From the NCBI GenBank assembly GCA_000283575.1, contig AP012044.1, forward strand, positions 1,674,001-1,738,000: a DNA stretch of 64,000 bases, written 5' to 3'. Shown piece after piece: positions 53,831-62,602 of the stretch; within the stretch, counting starts at the first letter, position 1, and every line of letters starts with the position of its first letter. This DNA comes from Oscillibacter valericigenes Sjm18-20. GTDB taxonomy: Bacteria > Bacillota > Clostridia > Oscillospirales > Oscillospiraceae. Made by a program: the position numbers and the translations under genes. The notes below the pieces were generated by a model, which saw only the letters and a program-made list of their open reading frames with translations, was not told the origin of the DNA and did not search any database.

Positions 53831-53859
53831 AAAGTGGCGGTGCAAGGCACCACCACTTT
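53831..53859 (-). terminator. Terminator of the small toxin gene
   Basis: AAAGTGGCGGTGC and GCACCACCACTTT pair with one mismatch around AAG; on the minus strand the stem is followed by TTTTGCAATAA. It lies about 50 bp after the toxin stop. Confidence 0.8.
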
Positions 53860-53908
53860 GCAGCCCCCAATCACATACCCATACCTAAGTGCTACCAATT
53901 CACAACTA

Positions 53909-53989
53909 TTACTTCTTCAGATAAGTTAATAGTGCGAGCAGTAGAACGTCGGATGAAAGAATTAGTGTAAAGACTTGAAATGTTGTCAT
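53909..53989 (-). CDS. Putative type I holin-like toxin
   Basis: A 26-residue peptide, MTTFQVFTLILSSDVLLLAL followed by LTYLKK: a short polar start, one hydrophobic helix and a basic end. AAAGGAGG lies 5 nt before the ATG and a strong terminator follows. This is the pattern of the small holin-like toxins (TxpA/Fst-like) controlled by antisense RNA. The antisense RNA is not mapped. Opposite strand to the phage operon. Confidence 0.65.
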   Translation of the reverse strand: MTTFQVFTLILSSDVLLLALLTYLKK

Positions 53990-54154
53990 GGTAAGTCCTC
54001 CTTTAAAAAACCGATGGAGGCTGCAACTACAGTATAGGACATGTCGGGCGAATATAAAGTTGAAACTTAGGCAAATTTTGGAACGGAATTTTCAAAATTG
54101 AAACCGATGGAATTGAATTTGTTAAATTGAGCTTGAAAAAGGAGGAGGCCCATC

Positions 54155-54325
54155 ATGCCGAATAAGCCCGTAATTCGCATTTACCCGGACGGAACAAGGA
54201 CCCATTACCCATCGGTCAAGCAGGCACCAGAAGCAAACGGCATCGGAATGTCACAGATCTCAACGGCGTGTTTGTTTGAGTGGAAATGCCATGGCTTTTA
54301 TTGGAGAAAGGCGGGTGAAGCATGA
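54155..54325 (+). CDS. Small NUMOD1-like DNA-binding protein
   Basis: 56 residues: IRIYPDGTRTHYPSVKQAPE, GIGMSQIS, then CHGFYWRKAGEA. The pattern of a short beta hairpin followed by S-x-K-x-A-x-x-x-G and S-x-I-S resembles the NUMOD1 helix found on homing endonucleases. Here it is a stand-alone phage gene with GGAGGAGG upstream and a 4-bp ATGA overlap with the next gene. Confidence 0.65.
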   Translation: MPNKPVIRIYPDGTRTHYPSVKQAPEANGIGMSQISTACLFEWKCHGFYWRKAGEA

Positions 54326-54801
54326 GTAGAAAACCAGTATTGCCCTATGACATTCGGCAAGAGTGCATTTGGATCGTCCGCCGCTATGATCGGCGTGTGA
54401 AAGCATATCATGAGGCCCGCCGAGGAATCATCGACGGTGCCGCCTGCGGGTTCGTCGATACTAAGGCCGCAAAGGGCAAGCCAAGCGTGAGGGTGTTTTT
54501 GCCTCACGGGACAGGAGACAGTAGACAAGCGGAGAACAAAATGGAACAACTCGACGCTATTGAGGATTGGCCGGAGACGCAGCGGATGCGGGCAGTCGAG
54601 AATGCCGAGCTACATATCGGGCTGGATTTGGTGAACGAGGAACTGCGGCAGAGGCTGACGGAAGGGATTTTGCTGAATTGTAAAGACCGGCGCGAGTACC
54701 CGCTACGATATATGAATTTGCCGGGAATTAGCGAGGTGGATTTTCGCAGGAGAAAAGATGGATTTTTATCCGAAATAGCAAAATTTCTTTTGCTGATTTA
54801 A
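54322..54801 (+). CDS. Phage late-gene regulator-like protein (RinA/ArpU-type)
   Basis: 159 residues, all helical: IVRRYDRRVKAYHEARRGII, AIEDWPETQRMRAVENAELH, then RYMNLPGISEVDFRRRKDGF. Proteins of this layout sit just before the packaging genes in clostridial prophages and act as late-operon regulators. The end has a sigma-region-4-like recognition pattern. A decayed second copy of its C-terminus is at 39,940-40,142. Confidence 0.7.
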   Translation: MSRKPVLPYDIRQECIWIVRRYDRRVKAYHEARRGIIDGAACGFVDTKAAKGKPSVRVFLPHGTGDSRQAENKMEQLDAIEDWPETQRMRAVENAELHIGLDLVNEELRQRLTEGILLNCKDRREYPLRYMNLPGISEVDFRRRKDGFLSEIAKFLLLI

Positions 54802-55139
54802 AAATTGATCTCCAAACCACTTAATTATGGTTCATAATCGGTACCATACAAGATTATGAAGAAAAAGGGGCTTTCCGTGGCGGTTAGGATTCAACGTGAA
54901 AAACAACCATTCCGCCTGACCAAAAATAAACGTTCGAGTGCGGGGTGGACTGGCCCACCGTGGCGCAATATGCAGAGCGGCCAATAGGCTATAGCGGGTC
55001 AGCACCGCAGCTTTGCACCAGTTCCTGGCTTTAGAAACCAGGCGTTGAGGAACCATACGAAGTTGGAACAATCCGCTGAAAACTGCGTTGCGGCGTAGCT
55101 ACGCTGCGTAAAAAGTTTCGCGTGACAATCTAAGCGGAT
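54802..55139 (+). ncRNA. Candidate structured RNA before the packaging genes
   Basis: 338 bp without a gene but full of hairpins: GGTGG/CCACC near 54,950, GCGG/CCGC, GTTCCTGG/CCAGG with GGAAC near 55,018-55,052, and the near-palindrome GCGGCGTAGCTACGCTGC near 55,090. It ends in a strong terminator at 55,140. This combination suggests a phage-encoded structured RNA rather than spacer. I cannot assign a known class. Confidence 0.45.
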
Positions 55140-55173
55140 GAAACCGACTGCCTTCGGGTGGCCGGTTTCTTTA
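55140..55173 (+). terminator. Terminator with TTCG tetraloop
   Basis: GAAACCGACTGCC and GGTGGCCGGTTTC pair over 13 positions with one mismatch around TTCG and are followed by TTTAT. It closes the candidate RNA. Confidence 0.75.
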
Positions 55174-55283
55174 TGGTCACAGGTGGGTATTGTCTGCGCT
55201 GATTTGGTAGGCAGGGGTGGGAGCCGTAGCGCAAAACGCGCCAATTATGTCCGCACCGAATACAATGAGTATGAAAGGAGTGG

Positions 55284-55715
55284 ATGCCTGTGTTTGATAA
55301 AGTCGAAGCACCACGAATAGATGTTTATGACAGAACAACAAACGAATATTATGGAAGGGTGACATTCCCTGTTACTCCAAGTGTTGAAAGTGCTTTGCTT
55401 GGAATGATAAATTATGCGACAATTCCGAAGTCAATTGTGCTGCAGGATGCCACATTTTTACCATCTTCCAGTCGTTATGTACCACCGGGGCTTTTTGTAA
55501 AGTACCCTAGGAATGGGATTATTCGCGCAGAATTTAGAGATGCAAATTCAAGACTGTGGGTTCCCGCTGATATCTATATCAATTACGATGCGCAAGCGAG
55601 GGGAAACCTATCCGGAGACAGGTATCATTTTGACAGCTTCGAATATACCGACATCGGAATTCAGGATATTAAAATCCTTCCTCAGGGAGGAAGCCCTCCA
55701 TTAAGCACTATATAA
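55284..55715 (+). CDS. Hypothetical phage-region protein
   Basis: 143 residues, beta-rich: APRIDVYDRTTNEYYGRVTF, YVPPGLFVKYPRNGIIRAEF, SFEYTDIGIQDIKILPQGG. No membrane segment. AAAGGAG lies only 3 nt before ATG 55284, so GTG 55290 at 9 nt is also plausible. More AT-rich than the terminase genes that follow. I do not recognise it; it lies between the candidate RNA and the small terminase. Confidence 0.65.
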   Translation: MPVFDKVEAPRIDVYDRTTNEYYGRVTFPVTPSVESALLGMINYATIPKSIVLQDATFLPSSSRYVPPGLFVKYPRNGIIRAEFRDANSRLWVPADIYINYDAQARGNLSGDRYHFDSFEYTDIGIQDIKILPQGGSPPLSTI

Positions 55716-55780
55716 GAGCAAGGGACGGCGTGTGCCGTCCTTTTTTATGAAATCCTGGTACGATAGGAGGTGGGTCCGTT

Positions 55781-56275
55781 GTGGCAAAAGGTAAGTTTCA
55801 AAAGTGGTTGGAGCCGGACGGGCTCTTGCTCTTGGAGGGCTGGGCCCGTGATGGGCTAACCGACGAGCAGATTGCGGCAAACTGCGGTATTACGGCATCA
55901 ACACTGTATGCTTGGAAAGATAAGTATTCGGAGATTTCAGAGGCCCTAAAAAGAGGCAAGGAAGTTGTTGATATCCAAGTCGAGAACGCACTTTTAAAAC
56001 GGGCGCTGGGGTATCGGTATGACGAAGTGACACGGGAAAAAGTCAAAGACCCAGTTACTGGCTTTTCGTGCCTTTCCACCACCAAGAAGGTCACCAAAGA
56101 AGTGCTGCCGGACATCACGGCACAAATCTTTTGGCTGAAGAACCGGCGGCCGGATAAATGGAGGGATAAGCCGGTGGATACGTCTGGGGAGGATAAAGAA
56201 AACAACCTCCTGCGGGCCATTACGGATAGTGCTCAGGAGGATTTGAACACCGATGATTTACCAGAGACTGAGTAA
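55781..56275 (+). CDS. terS: Phage terminase small subunit
   Basis: 164 residues. N-terminal helix-turn-helix (GLTDEQIAANCGITASTLYA) for DNA recognition, a central oligomerisation coiled coil and a C-terminal end (PDITAQIFWLKNRRPDKWRD) typical of clostridial TerS. The GTG start follows GGAGGTGGG. Overlaps the large subunit by 23 bp. Confidence 0.93.
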   Translation: MAKGKFQKWLEPDGLLLLEGWARDGLTDEQIAANCGITASTLYAWKDKYSEISEALKRGKEVVDIQVENALLKRALGYRYDEVTREKVKDPVTGFSCLSTTKKVTKEVLPDITAQIFWLKNRRPDKWRDKPVDTSGEDKENNLLRAITDSAQEDLNTDDLPETE

Positions 56276-57518
56276 GCGGCAGCTGCTTGCCATGACATGG
56301 TGGAACCGGCCTTCATTTCGGGACAAGGACGGCATTATTGGAGACGGCGCTATCCGTTCCGGCAAGACCGTCTGTATGGCGGACGGCTTCTTGCTGTGGT
56401 CCATGTCTAATTTTGATGGGCAGAATTTTGCTATCTGCGGTAAGACCATCGAGAGCTTACGCCGAAATGTGATTCTGAATCTGCGAGACTGGATGGGCGG
56501 TATTCTGGACATCACGGAGCGCCGGGCGGAAAACAAGCTGATTGTTTCCGACGGCCACGGCAGAAGTAATACATACTTTCTGTTCGGCGGTCGGGATGAA
56601 TCGAGTTATATGCTGATCCAGGGCATCACTCTTGCCGGTGTACTGTTGGACGAAGTAGCTCTAATGCCACGGTCCTTTGTGGATCAGGCACTGGCCCGGT
56701 GTTCGGTGTCCGGTTCAAAGTTCTGGTTTAATTGCAACCCTGAGGGACCCGAACATTGGTTCTACAAAGAATGGGTGCAAAAGGCCAAAGAGCGCAACGC
56801 CCTGCACCTGCATTTTACTATGGCGGACAATCTGGCGCTTGCCCCGGACATTCGGGCAAGGTATGAGCGCATGTACAGCGGTGTGTTCTACCGCCGGTAT
56901 ATTCTGGGTGAGTGGTGCCTTGCCGAGGGGCTGATCTATGAATTTGACCGGGAGAAGCACACAACTGACCAGATACCAAAGAACGGCCGCTATTACATAT
57001 CTGTTGACTATGGCACCCTGAACCCGTTTTCTGCGGGCCTGTGGTGCCTTTCTGATGGCGTGGCTACCCGGATACGAGAATATTACTACTCTGGCCGTGA
57101 GCGTAATTCGCAGCTCACAGATGAGGAATACTATGCCGAGATGGGAAAACTGGCCGGAAAGCTGCCAATTGAGTGCGTGGTGGTTGACCCGTCGGCGGCA
57201 TCGTTCGTAACAACGGTTCGCAGGCACGGCCGTTTCTCTGTCCGCAAAGCCCGCAATGAGGTATTAGACGGAATCCGGCTGGTTGCTATGCTGCTACGTG
57301 CTGGAAGAATCAAAATTCACGAGGACTGCAAAGATGCAATCCGGGAATTCGGATTGTATGCCTGGAACGATAAGCCGGACAAGACTGAGGTGGACAAGCC
57401 GCTGAAGATCAATGACCATGCTATGGACGATATCCGTTATTTTTGCAGCACAGTCTTGCGCCGGGAACTGCGTGGTATTCCGGAGCTAAGGGGGATGAAA
57501 GGTAATGACCAAGTTTAA
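56253..57518 (+). CDS. terL: Phage terminase large subunit
   Basis: 421 residues. ATPase domain with Walker A GAIRSGKTVCMA and Walker B VLLDEVALMP, then a nuclease domain with acidic residues in YISVDYGTLNPFS, VVVDPSAASF and HAMDDIRYF. It pumps DNA into the capsid and cuts it. Confidence 0.95.
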   Translation: MIYQRLSKRQLLAMTWWNRPSFRDKDGIIGDGAIRSGKTVCMADGFLLWSMSNFDGQNFAICGKTIESLRRNVILNLRDWMGGILDITERRAENKLIVSDGHGRSNTYFLFGGRDESSYMLIQGITLAGVLLDEVALMPRSFVDQALARCSVSGSKFWFNCNPEGPEHWFYKEWVQKAKERNALHLHFTMADNLALAPDIRARYERMYSGVFYRRYILGEWCLAEGLIYEFDREKHTTDQIPKNGRYYISVDYGTLNPFSAGLWCLSDGVATRIREYYYSGRERNSQLTDEEYYAEMGKLAGKLPIECVVVDPSAASFVTTVRRHGRFSVRKARNEVLDGIRLVAMLLRAGRIKIHEDCKDAIREFGLYAWNDKPDKTEVDKPLKINDHAMDDIRYFCSTVLRRELRGIPELRGMKGNDQV

Positions 57519-57708
57519 ACAGTGGCTCTACAACCGCTTTCTCCCCGCCTGGTGCCGTGATAACCTGATGGAGACCAATGCCCGACTGATGGCGGCCAAC
57601 GCGGAGCAGAAGCAGGAAATTAACCGCCTGAACGCCTATATTGACGGCTTGCATACTGCCATGAGGGCGCAGCGCAGAATTGCTATCCGAAACGAGGTGA
57701 AACCGTGA
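57505..57708 (+). CDS. Small phage coiled-coil protein
   Basis: 67 residues between terminase and portal: FKQWLYNRFLPAWCRDNLME, then AEQKQEINRLNAYIDGLHTA. The second half is a coiled coil. It overlaps both neighbours by a few bases. Similar small proteins occupy this slot in related phages; function unknown. Confidence 0.75.
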   Translation: MTKFKQWLYNRFLPAWCRDNLMETNARLMAANAEQKQEINRLNAYIDGLHTAMRAQRRIAIRNEVKP

Positions 57709-59096
57709 GCATTGTTTCTGCTATGTTCAACAACAAAATACAGAGCTTCGAGCAGGCGTTTAAAGCCAAGGATATCACCTCTTCCAAGATGCAGGACGCA
57801 ATTCGCACATGGTTTCTCATGTACATGGAATGCCCCCCGCCCGAGGATGAGGATGATTGCCAGCGCCTTCCGGTAGTGATCGTCAACAAGATCACCAAGA
57901 CAACGTTCTCGGAGTATGAAGCGACGATGCAGGTCAAGAGCGCAAAAGCAGATTTTATGACCGCGCTCCTAGTGAAGCTGGATAAGCCAAAAAAGGTTGC
58001 CATGCAGCAGGCCCTTGTTGGAGGAGAATGCTTCGTGAAGCCGATACTGGCGCCGGACGGCTTTGATTTCTCCATTGTGCGCCGGGACTGTTTTATACCA
58101 CTGGCCCGCGACACAGCCGGAAGAATCACTGACATTGGCACCTCCGAGACAACATCGTATAACGGAAAATATTACACGCTGTTGGAGCGTCGGACGGTTG
58201 CGATCAACGGGGACCTGACCATCCAGAGTAAATTATACGTCAGCAGTGACCCGGCGCTGATTGGCTCCGAGGCGGATTTATCTTCACTGCCCAAATACGA
58301 GGGCCTGCAGCCTGAGATCGTGCTGCCCGGCATTGGCAATATCGGCATGGCCTATGTCAAAACGCCGCTGCTCAACTGCGTGGATATGTCGCAGGACGGC
58401 GTTTCCATCTATGCGCCGGCGGTCGGGCTGATCCGAAATATCAACCGCAATGAGTCTCAATTAGATGACGAGTTTACCAATGGGGCCAGCAGGATTATAG
58501 CCAGCGACGATATGCTGCGAAAAGATGAGGACGGGAACCGGCATTTTGACAAGAAGTTGTTTGTCGGGTTTGATGATGACCCGGAGGCGGTTGGAGTAAC
58601 CATCTTTTCACCGGCACTCAGAGAGGCGTCCTACCTTGCCAGAAAGCAGGAATACCTGCGCAACATCGAGAGCCAGATTGGATTGAAGCGCGGAATACTG
58701 TCCGATGTTGAGACAGTAGAAAAAACTGCAACGGAGATCACGTCCTCCGCCGGTGACTATAACCTGACCATTGTAGACTTCCAGAGGATGTGGGAAGACG
58801 CCCTGCGGGAATTGCTCGGAATTTGCGACAAGATCGGGCAACTATACAAACTGTGTGACAAGTCCACGCTTGACCCGTAGAAGGATGTCACGGTTGACTG
58901 GGGAGACGGGGTACTGTTTGACCGTGACCGGACATGGACCGAGATTTCCGGCATGGTGGCGTCTGGTATGCTAAAGCCCGAAATCGGAATTGCGTGGTAC
59001 TACAACCTGCAGTTCCCGGAAACGCCGGAAGACCTTGCTGCTATCAGGGAAAAGTACATGCCGGAGATAGAGAAACTGGCGGACGGTGATGAGTAA
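57705..59096 (+). CDS. Phage portal protein, interrupted by one in-frame TAG
   Basis: SPP1-type portal of 463 residues if TAG at 58878-58880 is read through; 391 residues if not. Before the stop: VVIVNKITKTTFSEYEATMQ, NESQLDDEFTNGASRII, KQEYLRNIESQIGLKRGILS. After it, in the same frame, DVTVDWGDGVLFDRDRTWTE and PETPEDLAAIREKYMPEIEK continue to TAA at 59094-59096, overlapping the next gene's ATG. No frameshift, no other stop. Either a fresh nonsense mutation or a suppressed amber codon. Confidence 0.88.
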
Positions 59097-60613
59097 TGCT
59101 GACGCCTGACCAGATCGCCGCCCTGCGCGACCGTGCCGCGCAGATAGCGGACCCCATCAACGACTATCTGATTGCCGATATTGCCCGCCGTATCTCTGAG
59201 GCGGGGCAGCTTACCAGCACGGCCGCATACGGAGTTTGGCGAGCGCAGCAACTGGGCGTATCTCAGCGCGAGATGAAAAAACGGCTTCGAAAACTGCTGA
59301 AGGTGTCTCACCGTGACCTGCGAAAGTTGCTTACCCAGTCTGCCGAGGTCGGCTATAATTTCGACATTAAGAACCTGCCCCAGGTGCAGGCCGTCCCATT
59401 TGAGCAAAACCAAACCATGCAGCAGATTGTTTCCGCCGCCGTGAAGCTGGCGCAGGACGATTTTACAAACCTGACCCAGACCATGGGCTTGATTGACCCG
59501 TATGGCAAGGCGCTGCCGCTGCAGGACGCTTATCGCAGCTGTACGGACTATGCTTTCAAACAGGTGTTCACCGGCGCAGCAGACTACAACACGGCGGTCC
59601 GGCGGGCCTGCAAGAATTTGGCCGATAAGGGCGTACAGTGGATTGACTACGAATCCGGCGTACATACCTCGTTGGAGGCCGCTGTACGGCGCAACATCAT
59701 GGGCGGCCTTGGCCTGATGCAGGAACAGATCACTCAGGCTAACCACGACGAGCTGGGGGCGGACGGCTGGGAGATCAGCGCCCACGCCAACAGTGCCCCG
59801 GACCATGAGCCGATTCAGGGGAAGCAGTATACCGATGCGGCGTATACTGCGCTAAACGATTCCCTTGTCCGGCGCATCGGTACGCTGAACTGTGGCCATG
59901 CGGCCTTTCCAATTATTCTGGGCGTCAGCAGCCCGCAGTATACCGACGAAGAATTAAAAAAGTTCCGAGAGGACAATGCTGCCGGGGTAACCTATCAGGG
60001 CCGGCACTACACCGGCTATGAAGCCACGCAGATGCAGCGTAAAGTGGAACGGGCCATGCGCACCCAGAAACGCCGTATTCTGGCGGATGAAACCACCGGC
60101 GACAAGGATAAATTGACCACCGATCAAATCCGACTGCGGCGGCTTGACGAGGAGTACAAGCGGTTCTCCAAGGCGGCCGGATTACGGACGGAGATTGAGC
60201 GGGCGCAAGTGACCAGTTTTGGGCCGAGGCAGGCAGCAAGGGCGGCCGCGGCGTTTGAAAAAACGCTTCTTCCAAAACGAGAATCCTCCATCATTCCTAT
60301 GGAAAAGTTTACTGAATACGCGCTCAATCCTTTGAAAGCACCTGATAAGGCGATTGCGTTTTCATCGGCGCTGGGATATAATATTGATAATGCAAGTGAT
60401 CTGGTCGCAAATATCAGGCAGAACTTGAATGCTTTTCCGGCTACTTCAAAAGGCAATAAAGGATATGGGCAGCTTTATGAGGTTCGTATGAAATTAACAG
60501 GCCCAAACGGGAAGCAGGCTGCTGTAATTACGGCATGGATTGACGATGCAAATACCAAAGAAACGCGACTTGTCAGCGCGTATGTGGATAAAGTGAAAGG
60601 AGGTTCCGAATGA
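59096..60613 (+). CDS. MuF-type minor head protein with C-terminal toxin-like domain
   Basis: 505 residues. The first about 390 form a phage minor capsid/MuF-like protein (GVQWIDYESGVHTSLEAAVR, GWEISAHANSAPDHEPIQGK, RIGTLNCGHAAFPIILG). From about residue 398 a separate domain follows: PMEKFTEYALNPLKAPDKAI, ALGYNIDNASDLVANIRQNL, GQLYEVRMKLTGPNGKQAAV. I recognise it as DUF6883-like, a domain seen at the ends of polymorphic toxins. The DNA turns more AT-rich at the boundary. A small gene starts in its stop codon and fits an immunity protein. It may be packaged in the virion and delivered with the DNA (inference). Confidence 0.85.
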   Translation: MLTPDQIAALRDRAAQIADPINDYLIADIARRISEAGQLTSTAAYGVWRAQQLGVSQREMKKRLRKLLKVSHRDLRKLLTQSAEVGYNFDIKNLPQVQAVPFEQNQTMQQIVSAAVKLAQDDFTNLTQTMGLIDPYGKALPLQDAYRSCTDYAFKQVFTGAADYNTAVRRACKNLADKGVQWIDYESGVHTSLEAAVRRNIMGGLGLMQEQITQANHDELGADGWEISAHANSAPDHEPIQGKQYTDAAYTALNDSLVRRIGTLNCGHAAFPIILGVSSPQYTDEELKKFREDNAAGVTYQGRHYTGYEATQMQRKVERAMRTQKRRILADETTGDKDKLTTDQIRLRRLDEEYKRFSKAAGLRTEIERAQVTSFGPRQAARAAAAFEKTLLPKRESSIIPMEKFTEYALNPLKAPDKAIAFSSALGYNIDNASDLVANIRQNLNAFPATSKGNKGYGQLYEVRMKLTGPNGKQAAVITAWIDDANTKETRLVSAYVDKVKGGSE

Positions 60614-60762
60614 AGCAATATCAGACTGTACGTCTGAAAACCGGTGAAAGCGCCTGCATAGTTGATATTCTCGAAGATGGAAAAGCGTATCTCGCGGACA
60701 TCGACCATTCGGACGGGACCACTTCCACGGAATATGTTATGCAAGAAGAAATCGAGGATTAA
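60610..60762 (+). CDS. Probable immunity protein for the MuF toxin domain
   Basis: 50 residues, acidic and beta-rich: MKQYQTVRLKTGESACIVDI, then YLADIDHSDGTTSTEYV. The ATG overlaps the toxin gene stop (GAATGA), and AAAGGAGG lies just upstream. It resembles the DUF4926-like small proteins that accompany such toxin domains. A short hairpin (ACCAC/GTGGT with TTTTC, 60,763-60,787) follows and ends the pair. Confidence 0.65.
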   Translation: MKQYQTVRLKTGESACIVDILEDGKAYLADIDHSDGTTSTEYVMQEEIED

Positions 60763-60787
60763 ACCACTATCATTCGTGACGGTGGTT
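60763..60787 (+). terminator. Small hairpin after the immunity gene
   Basis: ACCAC and GTGGT close a stem followed by TTTCTT. Weak but placed directly behind the toxin-immunity pair. Confidence 0.5.
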
Positions 60788-60812
60788 TTCTTATACCCGA
60801 AAGGAGTACAGA

Positions 60813-60995
60813 ATGATTGGAATTGTGAGCAAAGATCCGGTGGACTATATGAAGGTGGCTTACGCCATTGAAATCCTTGCGTACCACAATAAAAACTATC
60901 TTTGCGACGAACTCGCACAAAGCGATTGCAAAGCTAATAAGGAAATTCAGTTTTTACTGAGCGAGGGAATCCGAAAGAGTTTTCCAACAGCATAA
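60813..60995 (+). CDS. Small phage-region protein
   Basis: 60 residues: MIGIVSKDPVDYMKVAYAIE, then HNKNYLCDELAQSDCKANKE. AAAGGAG precedes ATG 60813. AT-rich like the toxin pair. No family recognised; could belong to the same cargo cassette. Confidence 0.55.
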   Translation: MIGIVSKDPVDYMKVAYAIEILAYHNKNYLCDELAQSDCKANKEIQFLLSEGIRKSFPTA

Positions 60996-61017
60996 TCAAA
61001 ATATATCTTGTTGATTC

Positions 61018-61041
61018 AAGCAGCTTGCGGGCTGCTTTTTT
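61018..61041 (+). terminator. Terminator before the scaffold gene
   Basis: AAGCAGC and GCTGCTT form a short stem around TTGCGG, followed by TTTTT. It ends the toxin cassette transcript. Confidence 0.75.
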
Positions 61042-61131
61042 CATACCATTTTTGCCCCCGGCCAGGCGTAAAACAGGCCGACGCAAGGGGATGCGACCCC
61101 CGTCAACAAAGCATAGCGGGAAAGGAACCAT

Positions 61132-61689
61132 ATGAAACGCGAATTTCTCCAGAATCTCAAAATCGGGGATCAGGCGCTGACCAAGGAGATCATTGACGCC
61201 ATTATGGCGGAGAACGGCAGCGACATTGAGGCGGCCAAAAAGCCGTTTGCCGACTATGAGACCATCAAGGGACAGCTTGCCGAAGCGGGCAAGACTATTG
61301 AGGGCTTCAAGGCCATGGACATTGACGGCATCAAGGCAGCGGCTGACGATTGGAAGGCCAAGGCTGAACAGGCCGAAAAGGACGCCGCCGCCAAGATCGC
61401 TGATATGGAGTTCAGCGGCCTGCTGTCCACCGCCATCACCGGAGCCAAGGGCAAGAACGCCAAGGCCATTTCCGCGCTGTTGGACGTAGATACCCTGAAA
61501 GCCAGCAAGAACCAGGCTGCGGACATCAAGACTGCGCTGGACGCGCTGAAGAAGGATAACGACTATCTGTTTGAGTCCGACCAGGCCCCTGCTCCGTATG
61601 CCGGCGGAACCGGAACGCACCGCTTCGGAGGAAAGTATACCCCGGAAGAGGCAGCCATTCGCTCCGCCGCCGGGCTGAAAGTTGAATAA
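61132..61689 (+). CDS. Phage scaffolding protein
   Basis: 185 residues. FLQNLKIGDQALTKEIIDAI, then a long Lys/Glu/Ala-rich coiled coil (EAGKTIEGFKAMDIDGIKAA) and KGKNAKAISALLDVD, the layout of GP20-like scaffold proteins that shape the procapsid. Directly upstream of the major capsid gene. GGAAAGGAACC precedes the ATG. Confidence 0.92.
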   Translation: MKREFLQNLKIGDQALTKEIIDAIMAENGSDIEAAKKPFADYETIKGQLAEAGKTIEGFKAMDIDGIKAAADDWKAKAEQAEKDAAAKIADMEFSGLLSTAITGAKGKNAKAISALLDVDTLKASKNQAADIKTALDALKKDNDYLFESDQAPAPYAGGTGTHRFGGKYTPEEAAIRSAAGLKVE

Positions 61690-61708
61690 TAGAAAGGAAA
61701 TATAAATC

Positions 61709-62587
61709 ATGGCTAATGCAATTACTCTTGCCCAACAGTTCGTCCCCATTCTGGACGAAATTTATAAGTTGGCATCTCTTACGTCTAAGCTGGACGGAAA
61801 CCCTGATCTGGTTCGGGCTGGTGCCAACGCCGGCGAACTGATTATCCCCAAGCTGTCTATGCAGGGCCTCGGTGACTATTCCCGCAACAGCGGCTATGTG
61901 TCCGGTGATGTGACACTGACCAACGAGACGGTAGCCTGCAACTTCGACCGTGGCCGGATGTTCACCGTGGACAACATGGACAACCAGGAGTCCGCGAACA
62001 TTGCTTTTGGCCGTCTGGCTGGTGAGTTCATCCGTACCAAGGTTGTGCCTGAACTGGACGCTTTCCGCTTTGCCAAGTATTGCGGAATCTCCGGCATTTC
62101 CACGGTTGATGGTGCGGTTCTGTCTGCTGGCGCGGACGTGATTGCCGCTCTGCGCGCTGGCACAAACGAAATGGACGAGGACGAAGTTCCCTACGAGGAC
62201 CGGCACCTGTTCATCACCCCGACTTTGATGGGACTTGTGCAGGATCTGGATACCACCAAGAGCAAGGAAGTCCTGTCCCGCTTTGCATCTTCTACCCTCG
62301 TCCCGCAGACCCGCTTTTATACCGCCATCGACCAGTATGACGGAACGACCAGCGGCGAAGAGGCGGGCGGCTACATCAAGGATGCCACCAGCGGCAAGAA
62401 CATTAATTTCCTGATTGTTCAGAAATCCGCGCTTATCCAGTTCTCCAAGCACGTCGCGCCGAAGATTATCACTCCCGAAATGAACCAGAGCGCGGATGCC
62501 TATAAGTTCGGTTACCGGCATGTGGCCATCGCCGACGCTTACGAGAACAAGGTTGCGGGTATCTACCTGCATAAGTCTACGACCTGA
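61709..62587 (+). CDS. Major capsid protein (HK97-like fold)
   Basis: 292 residues. ITLAQQFVPILDEIYKLASL, AGELIIPKLSMQGLGDYSRN, NETVACNFDRGRMFTVDN and FGYRHVAIADAYENKVAGIY are typical of clostridial phage capsids of this group. No N-terminal delta domain; the separate scaffold replaces it. AGAAAGGA precedes the ATG. Confidence 0.93.
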   Translation: MANAITLAQQFVPILDEIYKLASLTSKLDGNPDLVRAGANAGELIIPKLSMQGLGDYSRNSGYVSGDVTLTNETVACNFDRGRMFTVDNMDNQESANIAFGRLAGEFIRTKVVPELDAFRFAKYCGISGISTVDGAVLSAGADVIAALRAGTNEMDEDEVPYEDRHLFITPTLMGLVQDLDTTKSKEVLSRFASSTLVPQTRFYTAIDQYDGTTSGEEAGGYIKDATSGKNINFLIVQKSALIQFSKHVAPKIITPEMNQSADAYKFGYRHVAIADAYENKVAGIYLHKSTT

Positions 62588-62602
62588 TAAGAAGGGCGCA
62601 GC

